From assembly GCF_001507665.1 (NCBI RefSeq), contig NZ_CP013910.1, positions 619,501 through 683,500 of the forward strand: DNA of 64,000 nucleotides. Reading direction: 5' to 3'. The notes under the pieces were generated by a model that saw only the letters and a list, made by a program, of their open reading frames with translations, did no database searches and was not told the DNA's origin. This document shows positions 57,000 through 64,000 of the stretch, piece by piece. The first letter of the stretch is position 1; the number at the start of each line of letters is the position of its first letter. Made by a program: the position numbers and the translations under genes. The DNA comes from Deinococcus actinosclerus. Its GTDB lineage: Bacteria > Deinococcota > Deinococci > Deinococcales > Deinococcaceae.

Positions 57000-57451
57000 C
57001 ATACGTCCGCGACCTGCGCGCCCGCACCGGCCCGCTGCCCCTGATCCTGTCCGGCGCGTGCGCGCTGCTGCTGCGCGGGGACGAGGTCCTGCTGCAACGC
57101 CGCCGCGACACGGGCGGCTGGGGGACGCCCGGCGGCCTGTGCGAGCCCGGCGAATCCCTGGAGGACACCCTGCGCCGCGAGGTGCACGAGGAGACCGGCC
57201 TGAGCGTCCTGGACCCCCTCCTGTTCACGGTGGTCAGCGGCGCGGGCACCTTCGTGCGCCTGCCCAACGGCGACGAGTTCTATCAGGTGTCGGCCGCGTA
57301 CGTCGTGCGCCGCTGGGAGGGTGTACCCCGCCCGGACGGGACCGAGGGCAGCGAGCTGGCGTTCTGGCCGCTCGACGCCCTGCCGGACGGACTGGGCCCG
57401 GTGGACCGCGCGGCGCTGGCCCGGCTGCGCGTGTGCGTGGGCATGGGCTAG
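56996..57451 (+). CDS. Nudix hydrolase (second of a tandem pair)
   Basis: The 151-residue protein has a complete Nudix box: GLCEPGESLEDTLRREVHEETGL. Other family features are LILSGACALLLRGDEVLLQRRRDTGGWGTPGG and the final WPLDALPDGLGPVDRAALARL. It opens (TYVRDLRARTGPLPLIL) like its neighbour. The GTG at 56996 overlaps the upstream stop as GTGA; the GTG at 56987 is the alternative and adds three residues. Its stop overlaps the convergent GNAT gene by 4 bp. Confidence 0.82.
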   Translation: MTYVRDLRARTGPLPLILSGACALLLRGDEVLLQRRRDTGGWGTPGGLCEPGESLEDTLRREVHEETGLSVLDPLLFTVVSGAGTFVRLPNGDEFYQVSAAYVVRRWEGVPRPDGTEGSELAFWPLDALPDGLGPVDRAALARLRVCVGMG

Positions 57452-58188
57452 CCGCCCCGCAGTGGGGAGTGGCCGCGCGTGAAGGTCAGCCGCAGGGCGC
57501 CCAGCTCGAAGCCGGCGCGGCGGATGTTGCGCTCGCTGGCGCTGCCGGGCGTGGCGAACACGCTGGCCATGTCCGCGCCCTGCGCGTGGGCGGCGTGCAG
57601 CCGCGCGGCGAGCAGCGCGGTCTGCGCCCCCAGCCCGCGCCGGTCCGGCAGGGCAGAGGTGCCGAACAGGGCCGCGACGCCTCCCGTCAGACTCAGGGCC
57701 GCCGTGCCGGCGGGCTGGCCGCCTACGTGGGCCTGATACAGCTGGGTACCGGGCAGGTGCGCCACGGCGCGCATGACGGCCTCGCTGCCGGGGCCGAACC
57801 CCTGCGCGGAGAGGGCCGCCCAGGCATCCGGGTCGTCGCTGCGGCGCACGTTCCCGCTTGGGGCCGGTGGGAGGTCGCGCAGATCGTGGGTATAGGCGTG
57901 CAGCACGGAAGTCAGGGTGTACCCGCGCGCGGTCAGCAGCGGCAGGGCCCCGTTCACGGCGGGGGACAGCAGGTGCAGCATGGCGGGCATGTCGTGCGCG
58001 GCACTGAACGCCTCGACGGCCAGCAGGTCCTGGGCTGTCATGGGCGCGCTCCCGTCGTGCCACGCACTGTTCAGGGGCAGGCCGGGGCCGTGGTGCGCGG
58101 CGACGAGCGGGCCGAAGGTGGCGCGGATGCCGCCCCGCCCGTGGGCGGCGGCCTCGGCCCGAGCGAGCTGCCGGATGGCGTCGTTCAT
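57448..58188 (-). CDS. GNAT-family N-acetyltransferase
   Basis: The 246-residue protein has an N-terminal domain of unknown fold and a C-terminal GNAT domain from about 120. GQPAGTAALSLTGGVAALFGTSALPDRRGLGAQTALLAARLHAAH gives the acetyl-CoA pyrophosphate loop (RRGLGA), and ERNIRRAGFELG is the final strand-turn. The acceptor is unknown. TAGGCT ends 7 nt before its ATG at 58188. Confidence 0.82.
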   Translation of the reverse strand: MNDAIRQLARAEAAAHGRGGIRATFGPLVAAHHGPGLPLNSAWHDGSAPMTAQDLLAVEAFSAAHDMPAMLHLLSPAVNGALPLLTARGYTLTSVLHAYTHDLRDLPPAPSGNVRRSDDPDAWAALSAQGFGPGSEAVMRAVAHLPGTQLYQAHVGGQPAGTAALSLTGGVAALFGTSALPDRRGLGAQTALLAARLHAAHAQGADMASVFATPGSASERNIRRAGFELGALRLTFTRGHSPLRGG

Positions 58189-58195
58189 GAGGGCC

Positions 58196-58201
58196 AGCCT
58201 A
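58196..58201 (-). promoter_or_regulatory. -10 box of a leaderless promoter (GNAT gene)
   Basis: TAGGCT on the minus strand ends 7 nt before the ATG at 58188. Confidence 0.45.
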
Positions 58202-58296
58202 GCGACTCCGGGGGGCGCGCGGGGACTCCCTTAGGCCACCCTTGACCTTGTGACGTATGGCCCCGTTGCCGGGTGGGGGCGGGTGAACGATGGATC

Positions 58297-58578
58297 ATGA
58301 TCGCCTTCCACCCTCATCTGTTCGTCCGCATCGTGGAACTCGACGGCCCGCGCGCCCCGATGCCCCGGCCCCTGTCCAGCGGCTTCAGCGAGGGCCGCGC
58401 CTACCGCGTGCTGGGGGTGTACAACCCCTCCGAGTCCTCGGACGCGTACTTCATCCTCCCGAACGACCGGGACGAGATGTGGTTCATCTGCCAGCGGCAC
58501 CTGCGCTTCGCGGGCCTGCACGATACGTCCGCGCACCACCTCGACCTGCCGGACATGCACGCCAGCGCCGCCGACTGA
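58297..58578 (+). CDS. 93-residue hypothetical protein
   Basis: The product is soluble, with aromatic and acidic patches (YRVLGVYNPSESSDAYFILP, then DEMWFICQRHLRFAGLHD). It has no signal peptide, helix or recognised domain. The ATG at 58297 is a choice; a GTG at 58273 would add eight residues. Its only neighbours are divergent or separate transcripts, so context gives no clue to the function. Confidence 0.55.
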   Translation: MIAFHPHLFVRIVELDGPRAPMPRPLSSGFSEGRAYRVLGVYNPSESSDAYFILPNDRDEMWFICQRHLRFAGLHDTSAHHLDLPDMHASAAD

Positions 58579-58638
58579 CCGGGGGCGCCGCAGAGAAGTG
58601 GATTAAACGGGTCAGCGATCTGGCGTCCCGGCTGCCGT

Positions 58639-58644
58639 TACCCT
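58639..58644 (+). promoter_or_regulatory. -10 box of a leaderless promoter (cobA-hemD)
   Basis: TACCCT ends 7 nt before the ATG at 58652. Confidence 0.5.
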
Positions 58645-58651
58645 GGGGCGC

Positions 58652-60202
<1,551 letters not shown>

Positions 60203-60279
60203 CGGTTCTGCGCTGGAATGGCGTCCCAGCCGTCTTTCTTACCGATCGGTCGGGGACGGCTGCCCCGCACCCGGCGCGC

Positions 60280-60285
60280 TATGCT
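60280..60285 (+). promoter_or_regulatory. -10 box setting a GTG start (precorrin-2 dehydrogenase)
   Basis: TATGCT ends 7 nt before the GTG at 60293. An in-frame ATG at 60281 lies inside this box and cannot be used if the box is active. Confidence 0.5.
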
Positions 60286-60292
60286 GCGCCAC

Positions 60293-60850
60293 GTGAGTTT
60301 CCTCCCAGCCTTCCTTGATCTTCGCGGCGTGCGCGTCGTCGTGATCGGCGGAGGAACCGTGGCCCTGCGCCGTACCCGCACCCTGCTCGGCGCCGGGGCG
60401 CAGGTGCAGGTCGTCGCCCCCGAGCAGCACCCGGACTTCGCGGCGCTCCCCGTGACCACCCTGACCCGCCACTACCGGCGCGGCGACCTGAGCGGCGCGG
60501 CGCTGGTCGTCGCCGCCACCGGCTCCGCCGATGCGAACGGTGCCGTCGTGCGAGACGCGCGCGCGCAGGGGTCCCTGGTGAACGACGCCGGGGACGCCAC
60601 GCGCGGCAACTGGCGCTTCCCCGCGCAGGCGCAGCGGGCCGGCGTGCAGGTCGCGGTCACCAGCGGGCGTGAACTGCCCCTGCTGGCCCAGGCGCTCGCC
60701 GAACGCGCCGCCGCGCTGCTGCCCGACGAGCCCACCCTGGACGGCTGGGCCGCCCGCCGCGAGACCGCCCTGACCCAGCCCGAAGCCCAGCGGACCGCCA
60801 GTCTCGACGCCCTGCGCCGCGACATCCGCCGCGCCGTGGGGCTCGCATGA
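60293..60850 (+). CDS. Precorrin-2 dehydrogenase/sirohydrochlorin ferrochelatase
   Basis: The 185-residue protein matches the NAD-binding and chelatase half of CysG (MET8-like). [37 protein letters not shown] is the Rossmann start, [40 protein letters not shown] the middle, and [24 protein letters not shown] the helical end. It oxidises precorrin-2 to sirohydrochlorin and inserts iron to give siroheme. The GTG at 60293 is selected by the promoter box. Its stop overlaps hemA as ATGA. Confidence 0.85.
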   Translation: MSFLPAFLDLRGVRVVVIGGGTVALRRTRTLLGAGAQVQVVAPEQHPDFAALPVTTLTRHYRRGDLSGAALVVAATGSADANGAVVRDARAQGSLVNDAGDATRGNWRFPAQAQRAGVQVAVTSGRELPLLAQALAERAAALLPDEPTLDGWAARRETALTQPEAQRTASLDALRRDIRRAVGLA

Positions 60851-61938
60851 CGCTCGCCTGCCCCACCGCCCACGCCCTGCTGACCCGCACGGGCGCGCAC
60901 GTCCCGCAGGCGCTGGACTTCGTGGTGGTCGGCCTGAACCACCAGACCGCCCCGGTCGAGGTGCGTGAACGCGCCGCCGTGCGCGCCGGACACGAGGGCG
61001 CCCTGCTCTCTCACCTGTGCGGGTACGCGCAGGAGGTCATGCTGCTCGCCACCTGCAACCGCACCGAGGTGTACATGGCGGCCGTCAGCGGCGACCCCCG
61101 CGCCGCCTTCGAGGGCGCCTGGGGCGAGACGCTGGGTGACCACCTGTACGTCCACACCGGCGAGGCCGCCGTCGCGCACCTGTACCGCGTGGCCGCGGGC
61201 CTCGACAGCCTCGTGATCGGCGAGACGCAGATCCAGGGGCAGGTCAAACGCGCCTGGATGGACGCCCGCGAACGCGGCCTGACCGGCACCACCCTGAACA
61301 AGGTCGCGCAGGGCGCCCTGGCCGCCGGGAAACGCGTGCGCTTCGAGACCGGCATGAGCGACAAGATCGTCAGCGTCTCCAGCGCCGCCGTGGAACTCGC
61401 GCACTCGGCGCTGGGCAGCCTCGCGGGCCGCACCGCCCTGATCATCGGCGCGGGCGAGACGGCCGAACTGACCCTCACGCACCTGCGCGCCGCCGGGGTC
61501 GAGGACGTCATCGTCGTGAACCGCACCGTAGAACGCGCCCGGCAGCTCGCCGAGAAACTCGGCGGCCGGCCCTGCGCCGCCGACTATCTTGAAGAAGTCC
61601 TGCCCGAGGCCGACGTGCTGATCGCCTCCAGCGGCGCGCCCCACTACGTCCTGGGCGCCGAGGGGGTCGACGCCGCGCTGCGCCAGCGTCCGGGCCGCCC
61701 GATGTTCCTCATCGACATCAGCGTGCCGCGCATCCTGAACCCCGACATCGCCGGGGTGCCCGGCGCGCACCTGCACAACCTCGACGACCTGACCGGCATC
61801 GTGGCCCGCAACATGCAGAGCCGCCGCGCCGCGCTGCCGCACGCGAACGCCATCGTCCGCGACGCCGCCGCCGACCTGAGCCGCTGGCACCTGACCCGTC
61901 AGGCCCGGCAGCGCGAACTGGCCCTCGCCAGCGACTGA
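60847..61938 (+). CDS. hemA: Glutamyl-tRNA reductase
   Basis: The 363-residue protein reduces glutamyl-tRNA to glutamate-1-semialdehyde, the first committed step of tetrapyrrole synthesis by the C5 route. [18 protein letters not shown] precedes the active Cys70 in [25 protein letters not shown] and [20 protein letters not shown] (NADPH binding) follow. The C-terminal dimerisation domain is shorter than usual, ending at about 363 residues where about 410-420 is common. An N-terminal extension of about 22 residues precedes the first strand. It is coupled to the precorrin-2 dehydrogenase gene by an ATGA overlap, placing heme and siroheme synthesis in one unit. Confidence 0.9.
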   Translation: MTLACPTAHALLTRTGAHVPQALDFVVVGLNHQTAPVEVRERAAVRAGHEGALLSHLCGYAQEVMLLATCNRTEVYMAAVSGDPRAAFEGAWGETLGDHLYVHTGEAAVAHLYRVAAGLDSLVIGETQIQGQVKRAWMDARERGLTGTTLNKVAQGALAAGKRVRFETGMSDKIVSVSSAAVELAHSALGSLAGRTALIIGAGETAELTLTHLRAAGVEDVIVVNRTVERARQLAEKLGGRPCAADYLEEVLPEADVLIASSGAPHYVLGAEGVDAALRQRPGRPMFLIDISVPRILNPDIAGVPGAHLHNLDDLTGIVARNMQSRRAALPHANAIVRDAAADLSRWHLTRQARQRELALASD

Positions 61939-61944
61939 GCGCCG

Positions 61945-61990
61945 GACGACCCCCGGCCCGCTCCTGAACGGCGGGCCGGGGGCCGTCGTC
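61945..61990 (+). terminator. Terminator after the hemA operon
   Basis: A long stem-loop pairs GACGAC and CCCCGGCCCG (61945-61960) with CGGGCCGGGG and GTCGTC (to 61990), with one short bulge and a 10-nt loop. It starts 6 nt after the hemA stop codon. Confidence 0.7.
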
Positions 61991-62037
61991 CAGGAGCGGG
62001 CGTCCCGGGCACAGAGGACGCGTGGGCACAGGCCAGG

Positions 62038-62060
62038 AAAAACCGCCCCGGTGGGGGCGG
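62038..62060 (-). terminator. Intrinsic terminator of the Pro/Ala/Thr-rich protein gene
   Basis: On the minus strand a 7-bp GC stem with a 4-nt loop (62043-62060) is followed by TTTTT (62042-62038), the classic rho-independent form. It lies 25 nt beyond the stop codon. Confidence 0.8.
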
Positions 62061-62085
62061 CCTCGCACCTGGAGGAGTGCTGCGT

Positions 62086-62997
62086 TCAGGGCTGGCTGGG
62101 CGGCGTGACAGGGGCCGGGGTCACCGGCTCGGTCGGGGCCGGGGTGCCGGGCGCCGGCTCGCTGGGCGCGGGTTCGCTGGGGGCCGGGTCGGCCGGCGCC
62201 GCGTCCGTCGGGGCGGGTGCAGGGGTGGCGTCGGCGGGTGCCGCTTCGCTGGGGGCCGCCTCTGCCGGAGCGGCGTCGGGGGCCGGGGCCGCGTCGGTGG
62301 CAGGCGCACTGTCAGGCGCGGGGGCCCCCACCGCCGGGGCGGCCGGAGCACTGTCCGGCAGGCGGGCCAGCGCCACGACGGTCAGGCCCATACTGCTCTT
62401 CTGCGTCAGCTCGAACTGCTGGTCGTCCTTGGTCAGCGTCAGCGTGGTCACGCCGGCTGCGTCGGCGGTGGGGGCGGCACCCTCAGCCGCCTGATAGCCC
62501 TCGGCGACCAGGGCCTGCGCGGTGCGGGCCAGGGCGTCCTCGGCGTCGCCCTTGTAGATCAGGGCCTCGCCCAGCACGGTCGGAACGGTCTTCAGGACCT
62601 CCTCGCCGTCCAGTTTCGGGACGGTCACGCTGCCGGCGGCCGGCAGGCTGCTGGGCAGGGCGTCACCAGCCGGGGCGGCGTCAGTTGGGGCTGTGGTGGC
62701 CGGTGCTGCAGTGGCTGGCGCGGCGTCCGTCGGGGCCGCGTCAGCCGGCGCCGCGTCCGAGGGAGCGGTCTCGGTGGGGGCCGTCTCTGCCGGAGCGGCG
62801 TCGGTCGGAGCCGTCTCGGTCGGCGCGGCCGGTGCGGGGGCCGCAGGCGCGGGCTCCGTGGTGACGGGCGCCGGGGCGGGCGGCAGGACCGGGTCGGCGG
62901 TCTGGGCCAGCGCCGCCGGGGCGGCCAGCAGGCTCAGCGTGAGCAGACCCAGCAGGGGGCGGCGCAGGGCGGGACGGGGGGCATTCTCTTGACGCAT
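62086..62997 (-). CDS. Secreted protein with two Pro/Ala/Thr-rich low-complexity regions
   Basis: The 303-residue protein has a signal peptide (PLLGLLTLSLLAAPAALAQ). Low-complexity repeats of short units such as APTDAAPAETAPTETAPSD follow to about residue 115, then a compact domain at about 118-210 (VTVPKLDGEEVLKTVPTVLG, DALARTAQALVAEGYQ, TTLTLTKDDQQFELTQKSS), and then a second repeat region to the end. The central domain has no recognised family; the flanks look like flexible wall- or surface-spanning linkers. AAAGAGGTG precedes the ATG as a ribosome-binding site. A typical intrinsic terminator follows the gene. Confidence 0.8.
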   Translation of the reverse strand: MRQENAPRPALRRPLLGLLTLSLLAAPAALAQTADPVLPPAPAPVTTEPAPAAPAPAAPTETAPTDAAPAETAPTETAPSDAAPADAAPTDAAPATAAPATTAPTDAAPAGDALPSSLPAAGSVTVPKLDGEEVLKTVPTVLGEALIYKGDAEDALARTAQALVAEGYQAAEGAAPTADAAGVTTLTLTKDDQQFELTQKSSMGLTVVALARLPDSAPAAPAVGAPAPDSAPATDAAPAPDAAPAEAAPSEAAPADATPAPAPTDAAPADPAPSEPAPSEPAPGTPAPTEPVTPAPVTPPSQP

Positions 62998-63341
62998 GGA
63001 GCACCTCTTTCAGGGTCGCGCGGCCACGGTGGGCCGGGCGGGGAGAAGTGAACGACCGCTCGGGGCTGTTCCTGTCTCCTACCTTGCGGGGTGAAGCTGC
63101 GGCTTTCCTGGGTGGCCGCTCAAGCTCGCGCCAGACCTCCCCTCAGCGGCGTCGCACGCGCCGTTCATGGGATTCAGCGGGATGTCACGGTGACCTCACC
63201 CCGCGGGTCGGCCCGGTCCCCCGCAGCGGGAAAGTAGTGACCCGCCGGTAGCAGACCCGCGCCCGGCCGGGCATGAGACCGCCCTCTCACGCGGCGCGGC
63301 GTGCAGGACGGCATCTGGGGACCGACCGTGAGGGCCGCCGG
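62998..63341 (-). other. 344-nt intergenic region
   Basis: I see no gene. The part next to 62997 is the leader of the Pro/Ala/Thr-rich protein gene. A short stem CCGAC/GTCGG-type near 63320-63345 could terminate the aminopeptidase gene on the minus strand, but it is weak. The remainder is GC-rich with no TANNNT box at the usual distance from a start codon. Confidence 0.4.
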
Positions 63342-64000
63342 TCAGGAACCGCGCAGGCAGGCGGCGCGCTCGGCCTGCGGGCGGCGGCTGCACGCGCGGG
63401 CCTCCTCGATGAAGGTGGGCAGGTGCCCGCCTACCCGTGCCAGGAGTGCCTGGAAGTCCGGGACCATGGTCGCGTAGGCCGCCACGGCACCCAGCGTCGC
63501 GTTGTTCACGCCCCGCGCGAAGAAGGCGTCGTAGCCCGCGTACCCGCCCCAGCTGGCCTTCAGCGCCGCGTAGCGGGTGTTCATGTCTGCCAGGATCGCC
63601 ACCTTGCGCGCGCGCCGGTCGGCTTCGGTCAGGCCGGACGCGGCGTACAGCGCCTCCAGCCGGGCGCGGGTGTTCAGCAGCAGCGCCTCGAAGCCCGACT
63701 GCCGCTCCTGCGCCAGCCGGTCCTGTTCGCGCAACTCCGGCGTGCCGCGCCGCTCCAGCCAGCGGCGCATGCCCTCTTCCTCCACCGCTGTGGCGTACGA
63801 CTCGTTGAACACCGTGTCGCCCGCCACGTACAGGCTTGGGTGGGACAGTTCGTGGATGATCGTGCGGATCAGCGTCGCGTCCGGGTAGCTCAGCATGGTG
63901 GACAGCAGCGGGTCCTTCAGGTACCCCAGCGTGGAGTACGCGCTGACGCCGCCCACGTTCACGTCCCGGCCCGCCGCGCGCCGCGTCTGCGCGTCCGCCT
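63342..64000 (-). CDS. Putative metallo-aminopeptidase, C-terminal part (runs off right edge)
   Basis: The reading frame is open to base 64000, so the N-terminal part lies outside the window. The 219 visible codons match the PF10023 aminopeptidase family: VSAYSTLGYLKDPLLSTML, the zinc motif HELSH in TIIHELSHPSLYVAGDTVFNESYATAVEEEG with a third ligand Glu, then a helical C-terminus ending in ACSRRPQAERAACLRGS. The cysteines at the end may form a disulfide, which suits an envelope location. Whether a signal peptide is present cannot be seen. Confidence 0.78.
   Translation of the reverse strand, partial: ADAQTRRAAGRDVNVGGVSAYSTLGYLKDPLLSTMLSYPDATLIRTIIHELSHPSLYVAGDTVFNESYATAVEEEGMRRWLERRGTPELREQDRLAQERQSGFEALLLNTRARLEALYAASGLTEADRRARKVAILADMNTRYAALKASWGGYAGYDAFFARGVNNATLGAVAAYATMVPDFQALLARVGGHLPTFIEEARACSRRPQAERAACLRGS

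Noticed and set aside
60281..60283. ATG start for the precorrin-2 dehydrogenase
   Set aside because: It is inside the TATGCT box; the GTG at 60293 has the standard spacing.

Overview
The window is a very GC-rich bacterial chromosome segment that I read as Deinococcus (order Deinococcales). Four things point there. Most genes start with a TANNNT -10 box ending 5-8 nt before the start codon, the pattern of leaderless transcripts reported from Deinococcus transcriptomes. GTG and TTG starts are common. One repeat resembles the small non-coding repeats of that genus. The gene families present (GGDEF proteins, Tat-exported ferritin-like lipoprotein, BTAD-type ATPase regulator, type IV pilin clusters) are usual for it. 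No rRNA, tRNA, IS element, prophage or CRISPR array was seen.

Layout. 1-7272: start of a probable 6-phosphogluconate dehydrogenase gene, a secreted GHL10 glycosidase, flavin reductase, phosphoesterase, D-Ala-D-Ala carboxypeptidase, RdgB and small membrane proteins. 7338-14600: SufE and a sulfurtransferase (divergent), a secreted alpha/beta hydrolase, a frameshifted membrane protein, an Ada/AraC/AlkA repair fusion, a PEP-mutase-like protein, and a padR-HAAS-lepB operon read leftward from a palindromic operator. 15047-19228: a photolyase/cryptochrome-like protein with its domains in swapped order, a palindromic repeat, DinB-like, NlpC/P60-like, Nudix and YigZ genes. 19221-23833: a frameshifted BTAD/ATPase/TPR regulator, two tandem paralogues of unknown role and a degenerate GGDEF protein. 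23931-35426: housekeeping (ispF, trmL, M29 aminopeptidase, mdh, enoyl-CoA hydratase, wrbA, glpX, pgm) with a diguanylate cyclase, the ferritin-like lipoprotein and a 36-residue membrane protein.

35727-44054 holds a MHYT membrane sensor and then a chemosensory gene set: CheY-like, CheW-like, PilJ-type receptor, CheA hybrid, a DUF4388-type protein and a REC-roadblock protein, without cheR or cheB. It is closer to a pilus/twitching (Chp-like) or alternative cellular function system than to flagellar chemotaxis. 44223-50919: a DUF421 protein with an added zinc ribbon, a 2Fe-2S ferredoxin, a CACHE-GGDEF cyclase, adenine deaminase, a DUF1266 protein and a zinc-ribbon/HEPN-like protein. 51106-54348 is a four-gene prepilin operon with 4-bp overlaps throughout, which fits the chemosensory genes as a type IV pilus output. 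54470-64000: C39 and P1 peptidases, tandem Nudix genes, a GNAT protein, a tetrapyrrole cluster (cobA-hemD fusion, precorrin-2 dehydrogenase, hemA), a Pro/Ala/Thr-rich secreted protein and a truncated metallo-aminopeptidase at the right edge.

The most unusual items are the swapped-order photolyase-like protein, the two single-base frameshifts in C runs, the palindromic operators at padR and wrbA, the zinc-ribbon/HEPN-like protein and the paralogous pair at 22109-23069.
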